Below, one piece after another: positions 51,627-59,069 of a stretch of 64,000 nt of DNA. The position numbers were made by a program, and so were the translations under genes. Position 1 is the first letter of the stretch. Each line of letters opens with the position of its first letter. The notes under the pieces were generated by a model, which had not been told where the DNA came from, did not search any database, and worked only from the letters and a program-made list of their open reading frames with translations. This DNA comes from Vannielia litorea (GTDB lineage: Bacteria > Pseudomonadota > Alphaproteobacteria > Rhodobacterales > Rhodobacteraceae), in NCBI RefSeq assembly GCF_900142295.1, contig NZ_FSRL01000001.1, forward strand, positions 3,224,001-3,288,000. Direction: 5' to 3'.

Positions 51627-53110
51627 AGCTCCCCCAGGTATGTGTCCCAAAGGTTGTTCCGGAGCAGCAGCCCCGGGTCGATCTCGCGTTTGCGCGCGGC
51701 AAATTCGGCGGCGCGGGGGTAGGCCGTGTGCAGCTGGTCGAGCGTGGCGTGGGGCCGGTAGGGCAGGTAATAGGCCCCGCCGATGGCGTTGATGCCCTCG
51801 ATCAGGGCGCGGGTCATGCGGGCCATGTCGGCCTCGCCGCGCGCTGTCATTTCTTGGGAGAAGCTCATCACCGCGGCGATACGGGGCACGCGGGCGTAGG
51901 AGAGCCAGCTTGTCGTGTCGGTATCGACGAACCGCAGGGTGACGTTCAGGAACTCCTGGTAGCTGGCCGGAATCACCGCGCGGCAGACCTGGAGGAAATC
52001 GGAGAAGCGGTCGAAGGGCACGAAGTACTCGTGGAGGATGTCGGTGCGGGCCGCGTCGCCATCGTCCAGCGTGACCACGGGCTCGTTCATCAGCGCGTTG
52101 CGGTTGGCGGCGCCTGCGAGCATGGGTGCAAAGCGCGACTCGGTCCACCAGCGTGCCCGCTTCATCCGCTCGTTGCCCAGTTGCCAGCGGTAGAGCCGGG
52201 CGGCGGCCCGGGAGGTGAAGCCCGAGGCGTATTCGGCGGGCGGGATCTCGGTGCTCTCGGGGTCCGTGCCATAGGTGATGAGCAGCGCCTCGGTGACAAA
52301 CTCGGCGCGGCCCACGTTGAGGCGGCCATAGGCCATGGGAACATCGGGCGAGTCGACGGCGGCGCGAAAGGCGGGGGCAAAGGCCTCGGCCTCCATGCGC
52401 CGGAAGCTCGGCACCAGCCGCTGGTTGGGCACCATATCCACCACCATCTCGGTGATGAGGCCGACGAGGCCGTAGCCGCCCATCGCCATGGCGAAGAGCT
52501 CGGCGTTCTCGGTCCGGCTCGCGGTGACCAGCTCGCCATCGGGCAGCACCATCGTCACCTCGCGCACGGTGGAGCCCATCGGGCCATAGGGCACCGGCCA
52601 GCCGTGGGCGTTGACCGAGAAGGTCGCGGCGAGGCCGAAATCGGAGTTCGACTGCATCACCGCCGGGCCAAAGCCCGCCGGGTCGAGCGCGGCGATCACC
52701 TCGTACCATCGGGCGCCGGCATGGGCGCGGTAGGTTTGCGCCCCGGTGTCGAGCTCGACGAAGGGATTGCGGTAGCTGATCGCCGTGCCCTCGCGCGGAA
52801 TCGCCTGCCCGCCCATCGAGTGCCGCGCCGCGCCCAGGTTCACCGGGCGGCCCTCCGAGGCGGCCTCCTTCAGCTCGGCCCGGAGCGCGGCGACGAGGCT
52901 CTCGCCCGAATCGTCGGTGAGGATGACGTGCTTGGCGACGGGGGTCTCCGAGAGGCCGGAGGCGTCGTTCATCGTGTTGACGCGGCCCTGTGGCGCGATC
53001 GACCGGGTGCCGGCAAGCACCGGCACGTCGCTCTTCAGCCACTTCGCGCCCGCCACGCCTGCGGCGGCCCCTGCCCCGAACACCACGGCCCTGCGGCCCA
53101 ACTTGCCCAT
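51623..53110 (-). CDS. FAD-binding oxidase (PCMH / D-arabinono-lactone oxidase-like)
   Basis: 495 residues. An N-terminal hydrophobic stretch after 'GKLGRRAV' resembles a Tat or membrane signal. The FAD-binding PCMH domain shows 'PVNLGAARHSMGGQAIPREG', 'LDPAGFGPAVMQSNSDFGLA' and 'GGYGLVGLITEMVVDM'. The C-terminal part fits aldonolactone oxidases ('YYLPYRPHATLDQL'). The Arg-His of 'GAARHSMGG' is where a covalent flavin His could lie. The substrate is unknown. Start chosen at 53110 (GAGGGCAGG upstream); an ATG at 53134 is possible. Heads a four-gene coupled operon; divergent from the SGNH gene. Confidence 0.85.
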   Translation of the reverse strand: MGKLGRRAVVFGAGAAAGVAGAKWLKSDVPVLAGTRSIAPQGRVNTMNDASGLSETPVAKHVILTDDSGESLVAALRAELKEAASEGRPVNLGAARHSMGGQAIPREGTAISYRNPFVELDTGAQTYRAHAGARWYEVIAALDPAGFGPAVMQSNSDFGLAATFSVNAHGWPVPYGPMGSTVREVTMVLPDGELVTASRTENAELFAMAMGGYGLVGLITEMVVDMVPNQRLVPSFRRMEAEAFAPAFRAAVDSPDVPMAYGRLNVGRAEFVTEALLITYGTDPESTEIPPAEYASGFTSRAAARLYRWQLGNERMKRARWWTESRFAPMLAGAANRNALMNEPVVTLDDGDAARTDILHEYFVPFDRFSDFLQVCRAVIPASYQEFLNVTLRFVDTDTTSWLSYARVPRIAAVMSFSQEMTARGEADMARMTRALIEGINAIGGAYYLPYRPHATLDQLHTAYPRAAEFAARKREIDPGLLLRNNLWDTYLGEL

Positions 53111-53199
53111 CACCTGCCCTCGCTTTTGCGCCATCCTGCCAATGGACGGCGCGCCGGAAAACGGAAAAGCTGCCGGAGCGGCAAGGAGAGGAGGCGACC

Positions 53200-53823
53200 G
53201 TGGCACAAAGGATTCTCTGCTTCGGCGACAGCAACACCCATGGCACGCCCCCGATGGCGGCGCGCGGGCGGCACGAAAGGTTCGGCCGCGACACCCGCTG
53301 GCCCTGCGTGATGGCCGCGGCCATGGGCGATGTGGAGCTGATCGAGGAGGGGCTGCCCGGCCGGACCACGCAGCACGACGACCCGGTGATGGGGGCCTTC
53401 ATGAACGCCCGCCCCGCGCTGCGGATGGCGCTGAGGAGCCACGCGCCGCTCGACCGGCTGGTGGTGATGCTGGGGACAAACGACTGCAAGGCGCGGTTCC
53501 AGCCCAGCGCGGAGAAGATCGCGGCGGGGATCGCGGGGCTGCTCGACATCGCCATGAGCGAGGAAGAGGCCGCGCGGCATCCGGGGATGCGGATCACCCT
53601 CCTGGCGCCCCCGGCCCCGGTCGAGGCCGGGCCCTTTGCGGCGGAGTTCGCGGGCGCATCACAGCTGCGCCTCGCCCCGGCGCTGGCAGCACTGGCCGGG
53701 GTGCGGGGGCTCGACTTTTTCGATGCCGGGTCGGTGATCCCGGTCAGCCCGGTGGACGGCATCCACATCGCGGCGGAGGATCACGTGGTGCTGGGCAAGG
53801 CCCTGGCCGCCCATCTCTCCTGA
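53200..53823 (+). CDS. SGNH/GDSL hydrolase (arylesterase-like)
   Basis: 207 residues from a GTG start with AAGGAGAGGAGG upstream. Block I is 'CFGDSNTHGTP' with nucleophile Ser, block III 'VMLGTNDCK', and block V 'PVDGIHIAAEDHV' with the Asp/His pair. No signal peptide, so cytoplasmic. Small esters are likely substrates. Divergent from the FAD oxidase gene across about 90 bases. Confidence 0.9.
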   Translation: MAQRILCFGDSNTHGTPPMAARGRHERFGRDTRWPCVMAAAMGDVELIEEGLPGRTTQHDDPVMGAFMNARPALRMALRSHAPLDRLVVMLGTNDCKARFQPSAEKIAAGIAGLLDIAMSEEEAARHPGMRITLLAPPAPVEAGPFAAEFAGASQLRLAPALAALAGVRGLDFFDAGSVIPVSPVDGIHIAAEDHVVLGKALAAHLS

Positions 53824-53920
53824 CCCTGCCCTGCGGCTCCACGACAGGCAGGATCCCGCAGCGCGACAAGGACAATCAGATTGAAAGGGACAATTTGATC
53901 AAAATTGCCCGCACCTGCCT

Positions 53921-53968
53921 CATCTTCTTGGCCGAAATACCTCGGGGGTGTGGGGGCAGCGCCCCCAC
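53921..53968 (+). repeat. Rhodobacteraceae-type intergenic repeat with GGGGGCAGCGCCCCC hairpin
   Basis: An arm beginning CATCTTCTTGGCCGAAATAC is followed by CTCGGGGG and a hairpin GTGGGGGC-AGC-GCCCCCAC (53950-53968). I recall similar dispersed elements in intergenic DNA of this family; that is memory, not a search. It sits between two convergent genes (SGNH and xthA). Confidence 0.5.
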
Positions 53969-53990
53969 CTGCGCGCCGGTGCGGCCCGCG

Positions 53991-54779
53991 TCAGAGGTCG
54001 AATTCGGCGAACACCGGGGCGTGGTCCGAGGGCTTCTCCCAGCCGCGCACCGGGCGGAGGATACGGCTGGAGTGGCCCGCGTTGGCGATGTCGGGCGTGG
54101 CCCAGACGTGGTCGAGCCGGCGGCCCTTGTCGGCCTCGTCCCAATCCCGGGCGCGGTAGGACCACCAGCTGTAGAGCAACCCCTCGGGGATGTCCTTGCG
54201 GGTGATGTCGACCCATTTGCCCGCGTCCTGCGCGGCGCCCAGCGCCTCGACCTCGACGGGGGTGTGGGAGACGATCTTCAGCAGTTTCTTGTGATCCCAG
54301 ACGTCATCTTCGCGCGGCGCGATGTTGAGATCGCCGACGAGGATCGCCTTTTCCGGCGCCTCGGCGTGGAAGGCGTCACGCATCTCGGCGAGGTAGTCGA
54401 GCTTCTGGCCGAATTTCTCGTTCACCTCGCGGTCGGGCACATCGCCGCCGGCGGGGACGTAGAAGTTGTGGATGGTCACCCCGTTCTCGAGCCGTCCGGC
54501 GATGTGGCGGGCATGGCCCAGCTTGGCGTAATCCGCCGCGCCGACCTCCTCGATCGGCAGCTTCGACAGGATCGCCACGCCGTTGTAGCCCTTCTGGCCG
54601 CGGGCGACCATGTGGGTGTAGCCGAGCGCCTCGAAGATCTCGACCGGGATCTTGTCGACCGGGCTCTTGCACTCCTGCAAACACAGCACGTCGGGCATTT
54701 CCTCGCGCATCAGCCGCGCCACCAGGTCGGCGCGGAGCCGGACCGAGTTGATGTTCCAGGTCGCCAGTGAAAATGCCAT
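53991..54779 (-). CDS. xthA: Exodeoxyribonuclease III
   Basis: 262 residues. AP endonuclease/exonuclease family motifs: 'SLATWNINSVRLR', 'LCLQECKSPVD', 'GVAILSKLPIE', 'LVGDLNIAPREDDVWD', 'RLDHVWATPD' and terminal 'SDHAPVFAEFDL'. It repairs abasic sites and trims 3' ends. Followed by the repeat at 53921-53968. Confidence 0.95.
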   Translation of the reverse strand: MAFSLATWNINSVRLRADLVARLMREEMPDVLCLQECKSPVDKIPVEIFEALGYTHMVARGQKGYNGVAILSKLPIEEVGAADYAKLGHARHIAGRLENGVTIHNFYVPAGGDVPDREVNEKFGQKLDYLAEMRDAFHAEAPEKAILVGDLNIAPREDDVWDHKKLLKIVSHTPVEVEALGAAQDAGKWVDITRKDIPEGLLYSWWSYRARDWDEADKGRRLDHVWATPDIANAGHSSRILRPVRGWEKPSDHAPVFAEFDL

Positions 54780-54942
54780 GTCCTGCCCCCTTGGCCCGCC
54801 TCCGTTGCTCGGCCACGGGATAGACCGGCGGGCGGGCGGATTCCACCCCTTGTCCCGGGTCTCCTGTCACCGCAGCGTGGAGAGCCTCTGTGCCGATCCG
54901 ACGTTGGGGTTCGTGGCGCCCCGGGTCGGGGCTTGCCCTGAC

Positions 54943-55911
54943 CTACCGGGCGCTTTCGACCCACTCCAGCGCCTCGATCAGCGCGGCCTGAAAGGCCGCC
55001 GGGTCCTCGATCTGCGGGATATGGCCCAGCCCTTCGAGCGGCCAGAGGCGGGAGCCTTCGACCAGCGCCGCGAGCCGCTCGCCCTGCGCCAGCGGGGTGG
55101 CCGTATCCTCGACGCCCCAGAGGAAGCCGGTGGGCAGGGCAAGACCGCGCCAGCCCTCCTCGGTCACACTCGGCGCCTCTTCGGGACGGGTGAGCAGGGT
55201 GGGCAGCCAGTCGGCCATGGCCGCCGTGGTGCCAGTGCGCATCATGGGCGCATTCAGCGTGTCGACATAGGGCGCGGCGCGGTCCTTCACATGCAGGAAG
55301 GCCCGGAGCATGGGCTGCATCGCCCAGGGGTTGGTGATGCTGGCGGAGACCGCCAGTTGCCGGACGGCCCCGGAGCGCAGCGGCAGCGGCAGGGGTTTGG
55401 CCTGCGCCTCCAGCCCGATGGCGCCGTCGACCACGAGGAAGCCGGCGAAGGCGGAGGAGTCGGCCATGACCGCCTCGGCCCCGGCCCCGGCGCCAAAGCT
55501 GTGGGCCACCAGCACCGGGCTTATGCCAAGCGCTTCGGTCAGGGCCAGCACGCGCTGAGCCTGCCTGGCCCGGCCGTAATCGCCCGCCGGATCACGCTCG
55601 GACCAGCCCATCGGCGGCATGTCGAAGGCGATGGCGCGGTAACCCTGGGCGGCGAGGGCCACCAGCGTCTCCTCCCAGAAGGCCGACCAGCCGATCGAGC
55701 CGTGGATCAGCAGGACGGGCGGGCCATCGCGCGGGCCCATGTCGATCACGTAGAGCGCGCCGAGATCTGTTTGCACCAGTGCGCCGGGCGCGGGGGCCTC
55801 GGTGCGGGTCTCGCGCAGGGCGGCCAGCAGGCGGAGGGCCAGCAAAGTCACCAGGACGATCAGAACGACCCATGCGAGCAGCTTGAACAGGAGCTTCAGC
55901 CAGCGGCCCAC
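54943..55911 (-). CDS. Alpha/beta hydrolase with N-terminal membrane helix
   Basis: 322 residues from a GTG start. An N-terminal TM helix ('LLFKLLAWVVLIVLVTLLAL') precedes the hydrolase domain. The oxyanion turn is 'LIHGSIGWSAFW', the nucleophile elbow is 'LVAHSFGAGAGAEA', and the likely His is in 'EGLGHIPQIEDP'. The substrate is unknown. The start is 3 bases after the L,D-transpeptidase stop, so the two are coupled. Confidence 0.87.
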   Translation of the reverse strand: MGRWLKLLFKLLAWVVLIVLVTLLALRLLAALRETRTEAPAPGALVQTDLGALYVIDMGPRDGPPVLLIHGSIGWSAFWEETLVALAAQGYRAIAFDMPPMGWSERDPAGDYGRARQAQRVLALTEALGISPVLVAHSFGAGAGAEAVMADSSAFAGFLVVDGAIGLEAQAKPLPLPLRSGAVRQLAVSASITNPWAMQPMLRAFLHVKDRAAPYVDTLNAPMMRTGTTAAMADWLPTLLTRPEEAPSVTEEGWRGLALPTGFLWGVEDTATPLAQGERLAALVEGSRLWPLEGLGHIPQIEDPAAFQAALIEALEWVESAR

Positions 55912-55914
55912 GGG

Positions 55915-56460
55915 TCACTCCGTGATGGTGATGGGGGTGCCATCGGGCACGAGGGACCAGATCTCGCGCATCTGGGCGTCGGTCACGGCGATGCAGCCGT
56001 TGGTCCAGTCCCACACCAGGTGGACGGCGCCGAGCCAGCCCCAGCCGTTGGGAAGCCCGTGAATCATGATGTCGCCGCCCGGGCTCACGCCCGCCTCGGC
56101 TGCCCGGGCGCGGTCGGCCTCGTTCGGGTAGGAGATGTGCAGCGAGAGGTGGGCGATGGAATTCGGATTGCGCCAGTCGATCACGTAGTCGCCCGTGGGC
56201 GTGCGCTCGTCGCCTTCGCGGCCCTTGTGGCCCTCCGGTGCGGCGCCAAGGCTGATGGCGTAGCTGGCGATCGCCTCGCCGTTGCGCAGCAGGTCGAGGC
56301 GGCGCTCGGACTTGTCGACGCGGAGGGCATCGGCCTGCTCGGCCTTCGGGGCCATGTCGGGCGCGGTGCCCGAGCCGACACGGGCCATGGCGGCGGTGTA
56401 GCCGGCGAGAAAGAGAGCAAGCGCGGCGAGCGCCACGGCGATCTTGAAAAAACGCTTCAT
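55915..56460 (-). CDS. YkuD-type L,D-transpeptidase (membrane-anchored)
   Basis: 181 residues. An N-terminal TM or signal (about 5-24, 'KIAVALAALALFLAGYTAAM') is followed by a YkuD domain: 'VDKSERRLDLLRNGEAIASY', 'RTPTGDYVI', 'IMIHGLPNGWGWLGAVH' and 'DWTNGCIAVTDAQMREIW' carrying the catalytic Cys. It probably makes 3-3 crosslinks or attaches proteins to peptidoglycan. Coupled to the hydrolase downstream; separated from the response regulator by a terminator. Confidence 0.92.
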   Translation of the reverse strand: MKRFFKIAVALAALALFLAGYTAAMARVGSGTAPDMAPKAEQADALRVDKSERRLDLLRNGEAIASYAISLGAAPEGHKGREGDERTPTGDYVIDWRNPNSIAHLSLHISYPNEADRARAAEAGVSPGGDIMIHGLPNGWGWLGAVHLVWDWTNGCIAVTDAQMREIWSLVPDGTPITITE

Positions 56461-56573
56461 GGGCCGCCGTTTAGCATTTGCCGCGCGTCGGGAGTAGAGC
56501 GATGTGCGCCGCCGGGTGCCGCAGGAGATCCTCGGGGCGGGCCCGAGGATGACGGGCAGAGCGCGCGCCGCAG

Positions 56574-56601
56574 AAAAAAGGCCCGGGCGCAAACCCGGGC
56601 C
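56574..56601 (-). terminator. Rho-independent terminator of the response regulator gene
   Basis: On the minus strand GGCCCGGG and CCCGGGCC pair across TTTGCG and are followed by TTTTTT (plus-strand A-run 56574-56579), about 45 bases past the stop at 56647. Confidence 0.93.
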
Positions 56602-56646
56602 AGTCCAACAGGGAGGTGTGGCCGTAACCCCGGCCACGGGGGATTT

Positions 56647-57333
56647 TCAGGCGACCAGGCGGTAGCCGCCGCTCTCGGTCACCAGCAGGCGCGCGTTGGA
56701 GGGATCGGGCTCGATCTTCTGGCGCAGGCGGTAGATGTGGGTTTCCAGCGTGTGCGTGGTCACGCCCGCGTTGTAGCCCCAGACCTCGTGCAGCAGGATG
56801 TCGCGCGGCACCACGCCCTCGCTCGCCCGGTAGAGGAACTTGAGGATGTTGGTCTCTTTCTCGGTGAGGCGGATCTTCTTTTCGGCCTCGTCGACCAGCA
56901 TCTTCATCGCGGGCTTGAAGGTGTAGGGCCCGAGCTGGAACACGGCATCTTCGCTCTGCTCGTGCTGCCGGAGCTGGGCGCGGATGCGGGCCAGCAGCAC
57001 CGGAAACTTGAACGGCTTGGTGACATAATCGTTGGCGCCCGCGTCGAGGCCGAGGATGGTGTCGGCGTCGCTGTCCTGGCCGGTGAGCATCAGGATCGGG
57101 CATTTTACCCCCTGCTTGCGCATCAGCTTGCACAGTTCGCGGCCGTCGGTATCGGGGAGTGCCACGTCGAGGATGACGAGATCGTAGATCGCGTTCTTGA
57201 CCTTTTCCATCGCGCCGTGGCCATCGCCGGCCTCGAACACGTCGAAATCCTCGGTCATCACGAGCTGCTCGCTCAGCGCCTCGCGCAGGTCCTCATCGTC
57301 GTCGACGAGAAGAATTTTCTTCAGGTTGGCCAT
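56647..57333 (-). CDS. OmpR-family response regulator
   Basis: 228 residues. The receiver domain has 'ILLVDDDEDL', phosphoacceptor Asp56 ('VILDVALPDTDG'), the Thr switch 'LMLTGQ' and Lys in 'YVTKPFKFP'. The C-terminal winged helix ends 'THTLETHIYRLRQKIEPD', the OmpR/PhoB type. The ATG has AGGAGG upstream. No kinase gene is adjacent. Divergent from ribA; possible self-regulation through the palindrome at 57389. Confidence 0.94.
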   Translation of the reverse strand: MANLKKILLVDDDEDLREALSEQLVMTEDFDVFEAGDGHGAMEKVKNAIYDLVILDVALPDTDGRELCKLMRKQGVKCPILMLTGQDSDADTILGLDAGANDYVTKPFKFPVLLARIRAQLRQHEQSEDAVFQLGPYTFKPAMKMLVDEAEKKIRLTEKETNILKFLYRASEGVVPRDILLHEVWGYNAGVTTHTLETHIYRLRQKIEPDPSNARLLVTESGGYRLVA

Positions 57334-57388
57334 GGTAAGCCTCCTTTCTTGCTCTCTCGGAGATGTGAGTGCCACACGAGAGCGACAA

Positions 57389-57403
57389 GATTTGCTGCAA
57401 ATC
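57389..57403. promoter_or_regulatory. Perfect 15-bp palindrome between response regulator and ribA
   Basis: GATTTGC-T-GCAAATC (7+1+7) lies 56 bases upstream of the response regulator ATG and 92 bases before ribA. It could be an operator for either direction. No regulator is assigned. Confidence 0.55.
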
Positions 57404-57494
57404 GCTCACGCAACCGTGTGCGGGAGGGCGGAAATGTTTCATATTCCTACGAAAACCCACTAGATGAGCTTGAGTTCCGCCAGAGGTATTCCGC

Positions 57495-58562
57495 ATGAGC
57501 CTGCTGCCCACCCCGCAAGAGATGCGCGCCCGCGCAAGGGCCGATCTGCGGCTGGGGCTGCCCGTGGTGATCGTGCAGGGGGGCACGGCCGCGCTTGTCA
57601 TGGCCGCCGAACAGGCGGCGGGCGAGCGGGTGGCCGGGATGGTGGAGGCCGGGGCCTACCTGGCGATCACCGCGCGCCGCGCCGAAACCCTGAAGGCCCG
57701 CGCCTATGACGGCGACATGGCCCGGCTGAAGCTGCCCGCCGAGGGCGCCGCCGCCTGGGCCGCCGCCGTGGCCGACCCGGCGAGCGACCTGGCACAGCCG
57801 ATGAAGGGCCCCTTCACCGCCCTGCGGGGCACCGACGGCTGCCCCGAGATCGCCCGCGCCGGCCTGCGGCTGGCCAAGGAGGCCCGCGTGTTGCCCGCCG
57901 TGCTGGTGGCCCCGCTGACCGGGCCCGCGCCGCAGGGCCTGACCCGGATCGGCACCCAGGCCGACGAGGCGCTGGCGCCCTTTGCCGAGGCCGTCTCGGC
58001 CCGGCTGCCGATGCATCTCGCCGGGCGCGGGAAACTGCATGTGTTCCGGCCCGGCGACGGGAGCGAGGAGCACTACGTGGTCGAGGTGGGCCGGCCGGAC
58101 CGGGAGGCGCCGGTGCTGACCCGGCTGCACTCTGCCTGCTTCACCGGTGACGTGCTGGGCTCGCTGAAGTGCGATTGCGGGCCGCAGCTTCATGCCGCGC
58201 TGGCGGCGATGGGCGAGGCCGGCGGCGGGCTGCTGCTGTATCTCAACCAGGAGGGGCGCGGCATCGGGCTGGCCAACAAGATGCGGGCCTACAGCCTTCA
58301 GGATCAGGGCTTCGACACCGTCGAGGCCAATCACCGGCTGGGGTTCGAGGATGACGAGCGCGATTTTCGCATCGGCGCGGCGCTGCTGGGCAAGATGGGC
58401 GTGGGTCGCGTGCGGCTGATGACCAACAACCCGGCCAAGATCGCGATGATGCAGGCCAAGGGGATCGAGGTGGTGGAGCGCGTGCCGCTGAAGGTGGGGC
58501 GGACGGCGGAGAACGCGGGCTACCTCGCCACCAAGGCGGCGAAGTCGGGGCACCTGCTGTGA
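57495..58562 (+). CDS. ribA: GTP cyclohydrolase II with N-terminal extension
   Basis: 355 residues. The C-terminal 200 residues hold the zinc cysteines C-x10-C-x-C ('CFTGDVLGSLKCDCG') and 'LNQEGRGIGLANKMRAYSLQ', 'DTVEANHRLGF' and 'MTNNPAKI'. About 160 residues precede it with a RibB-like but unclear sequence. It opens GTP to the first riboflavin intermediate. Downstream is an L,D-transpeptidase. Divergent from the response regulator. Confidence 0.93.
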   Translation: MSLLPTPQEMRARARADLRLGLPVVIVQGGTAALVMAAEQAAGERVAGMVEAGAYLAITARRAETLKARAYDGDMARLKLPAEGAAAWAAAVADPASDLAQPMKGPFTALRGTDGCPEIARAGLRLAKEARVLPAVLVAPLTGPAPQGLTRIGTQADEALAPFAEAVSARLPMHLAGRGKLHVFRPGDGSEEHYVVEVGRPDREAPVLTRLHSACFTGDVLGSLKCDCGPQLHAALAAMGEAGGGLLLYLNQEGRGIGLANKMRAYSLQDQGFDTVEANHRLGFEDDERDFRIGAALLGKMGVGRVRLMTNNPAKIAMMQAKGIEVVERVPLKVGRTAENAGYLATKAAKSGHLL

Positions 58563-58571
58563 TCTGCGGTG

Positions 58572-59069
58572 ATGCATAGGGTCATGCGGCTCACCCCGCG
58601 CGGGCTTCTCTTCGAGGGGCGGCTGATTCCGGCGGTGGTCGGGCGGGGCGGCATCCGGGCCGACAAGCGGGAGGGGGACGGGGCGACGCCGGTGGGGCGG
58701 CATCGGATCCTCGCCTGCTACTACCGGCCCGACAGGGTGGCCGCGCCGGCGCCCTGGGCGATTGCCATCGGGCCGCGCGACCTGTGGTCGGATGCGGCGG
58801 AGGACGGGCGCTACAACAGCCTCGTCAAGGCGCCCTACGCCGCCAGCCACGAGCGGATGCGCCGGGCCGACCGGCTCTATGACATTGTGCTGACGACCGA
58901 CTGGAACACGCCCGCCGTACCCGGCGCGGGATCGGCCATCTTCTTGCACCGCTGGCGGAAGCGGTGCCACCCGACCGAGGGCTGCCTGGCCTTTGCGCCC
59001 GCCGACATGGCGTGGATCGCCGCCCGGGCCGCGCCGGGCACGCCGCTGCTGGTGCCCGCGCCGGGTTAA
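58572..59069 (+). CDS. L,D-transpeptidase catalytic domain protein (YkuD), cytoplasmic-looking
   Basis: 165 residues from ATG 58572 (GTG 58569 possible). Catalytic region 'IFLHRWRKRCHPTEGCLAFA' with the TEGC cysteine, and 'DGATPVGRHRIL' as the YkuD beginning. No clear signal peptide or TM helix is present, unlike the YkuD protein at 55915. It follows ribA by 9 bases. The 3' end overlaps the next gene on the other strand by 4 bases. Confidence 0.85.
   Translation: MHRVMRLTPRGLLFEGRLIPAVVGRGGIRADKREGDGATPVGRHRILACYYRPDRVAAPAPWAIAIGPRDLWSDAAEDGRYNSLVKAPYAASHERMRRADRLYDIVLTTDWNTPAVPGAGSAIFLHRWRKRCHPTEGCLAFAPADMAWIAARAAPGTPLLVPAPG

Noticed and set aside
54652..57498. A 948-codon open frame on the plus strand across xthA, the hydrolase, the transpeptidase and the response regulator
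   Set aside because: It runs antisense through well-supported genes with motifs, contains no recognised domain, and reflects the rarity of stops in high-G+C antisense frames.
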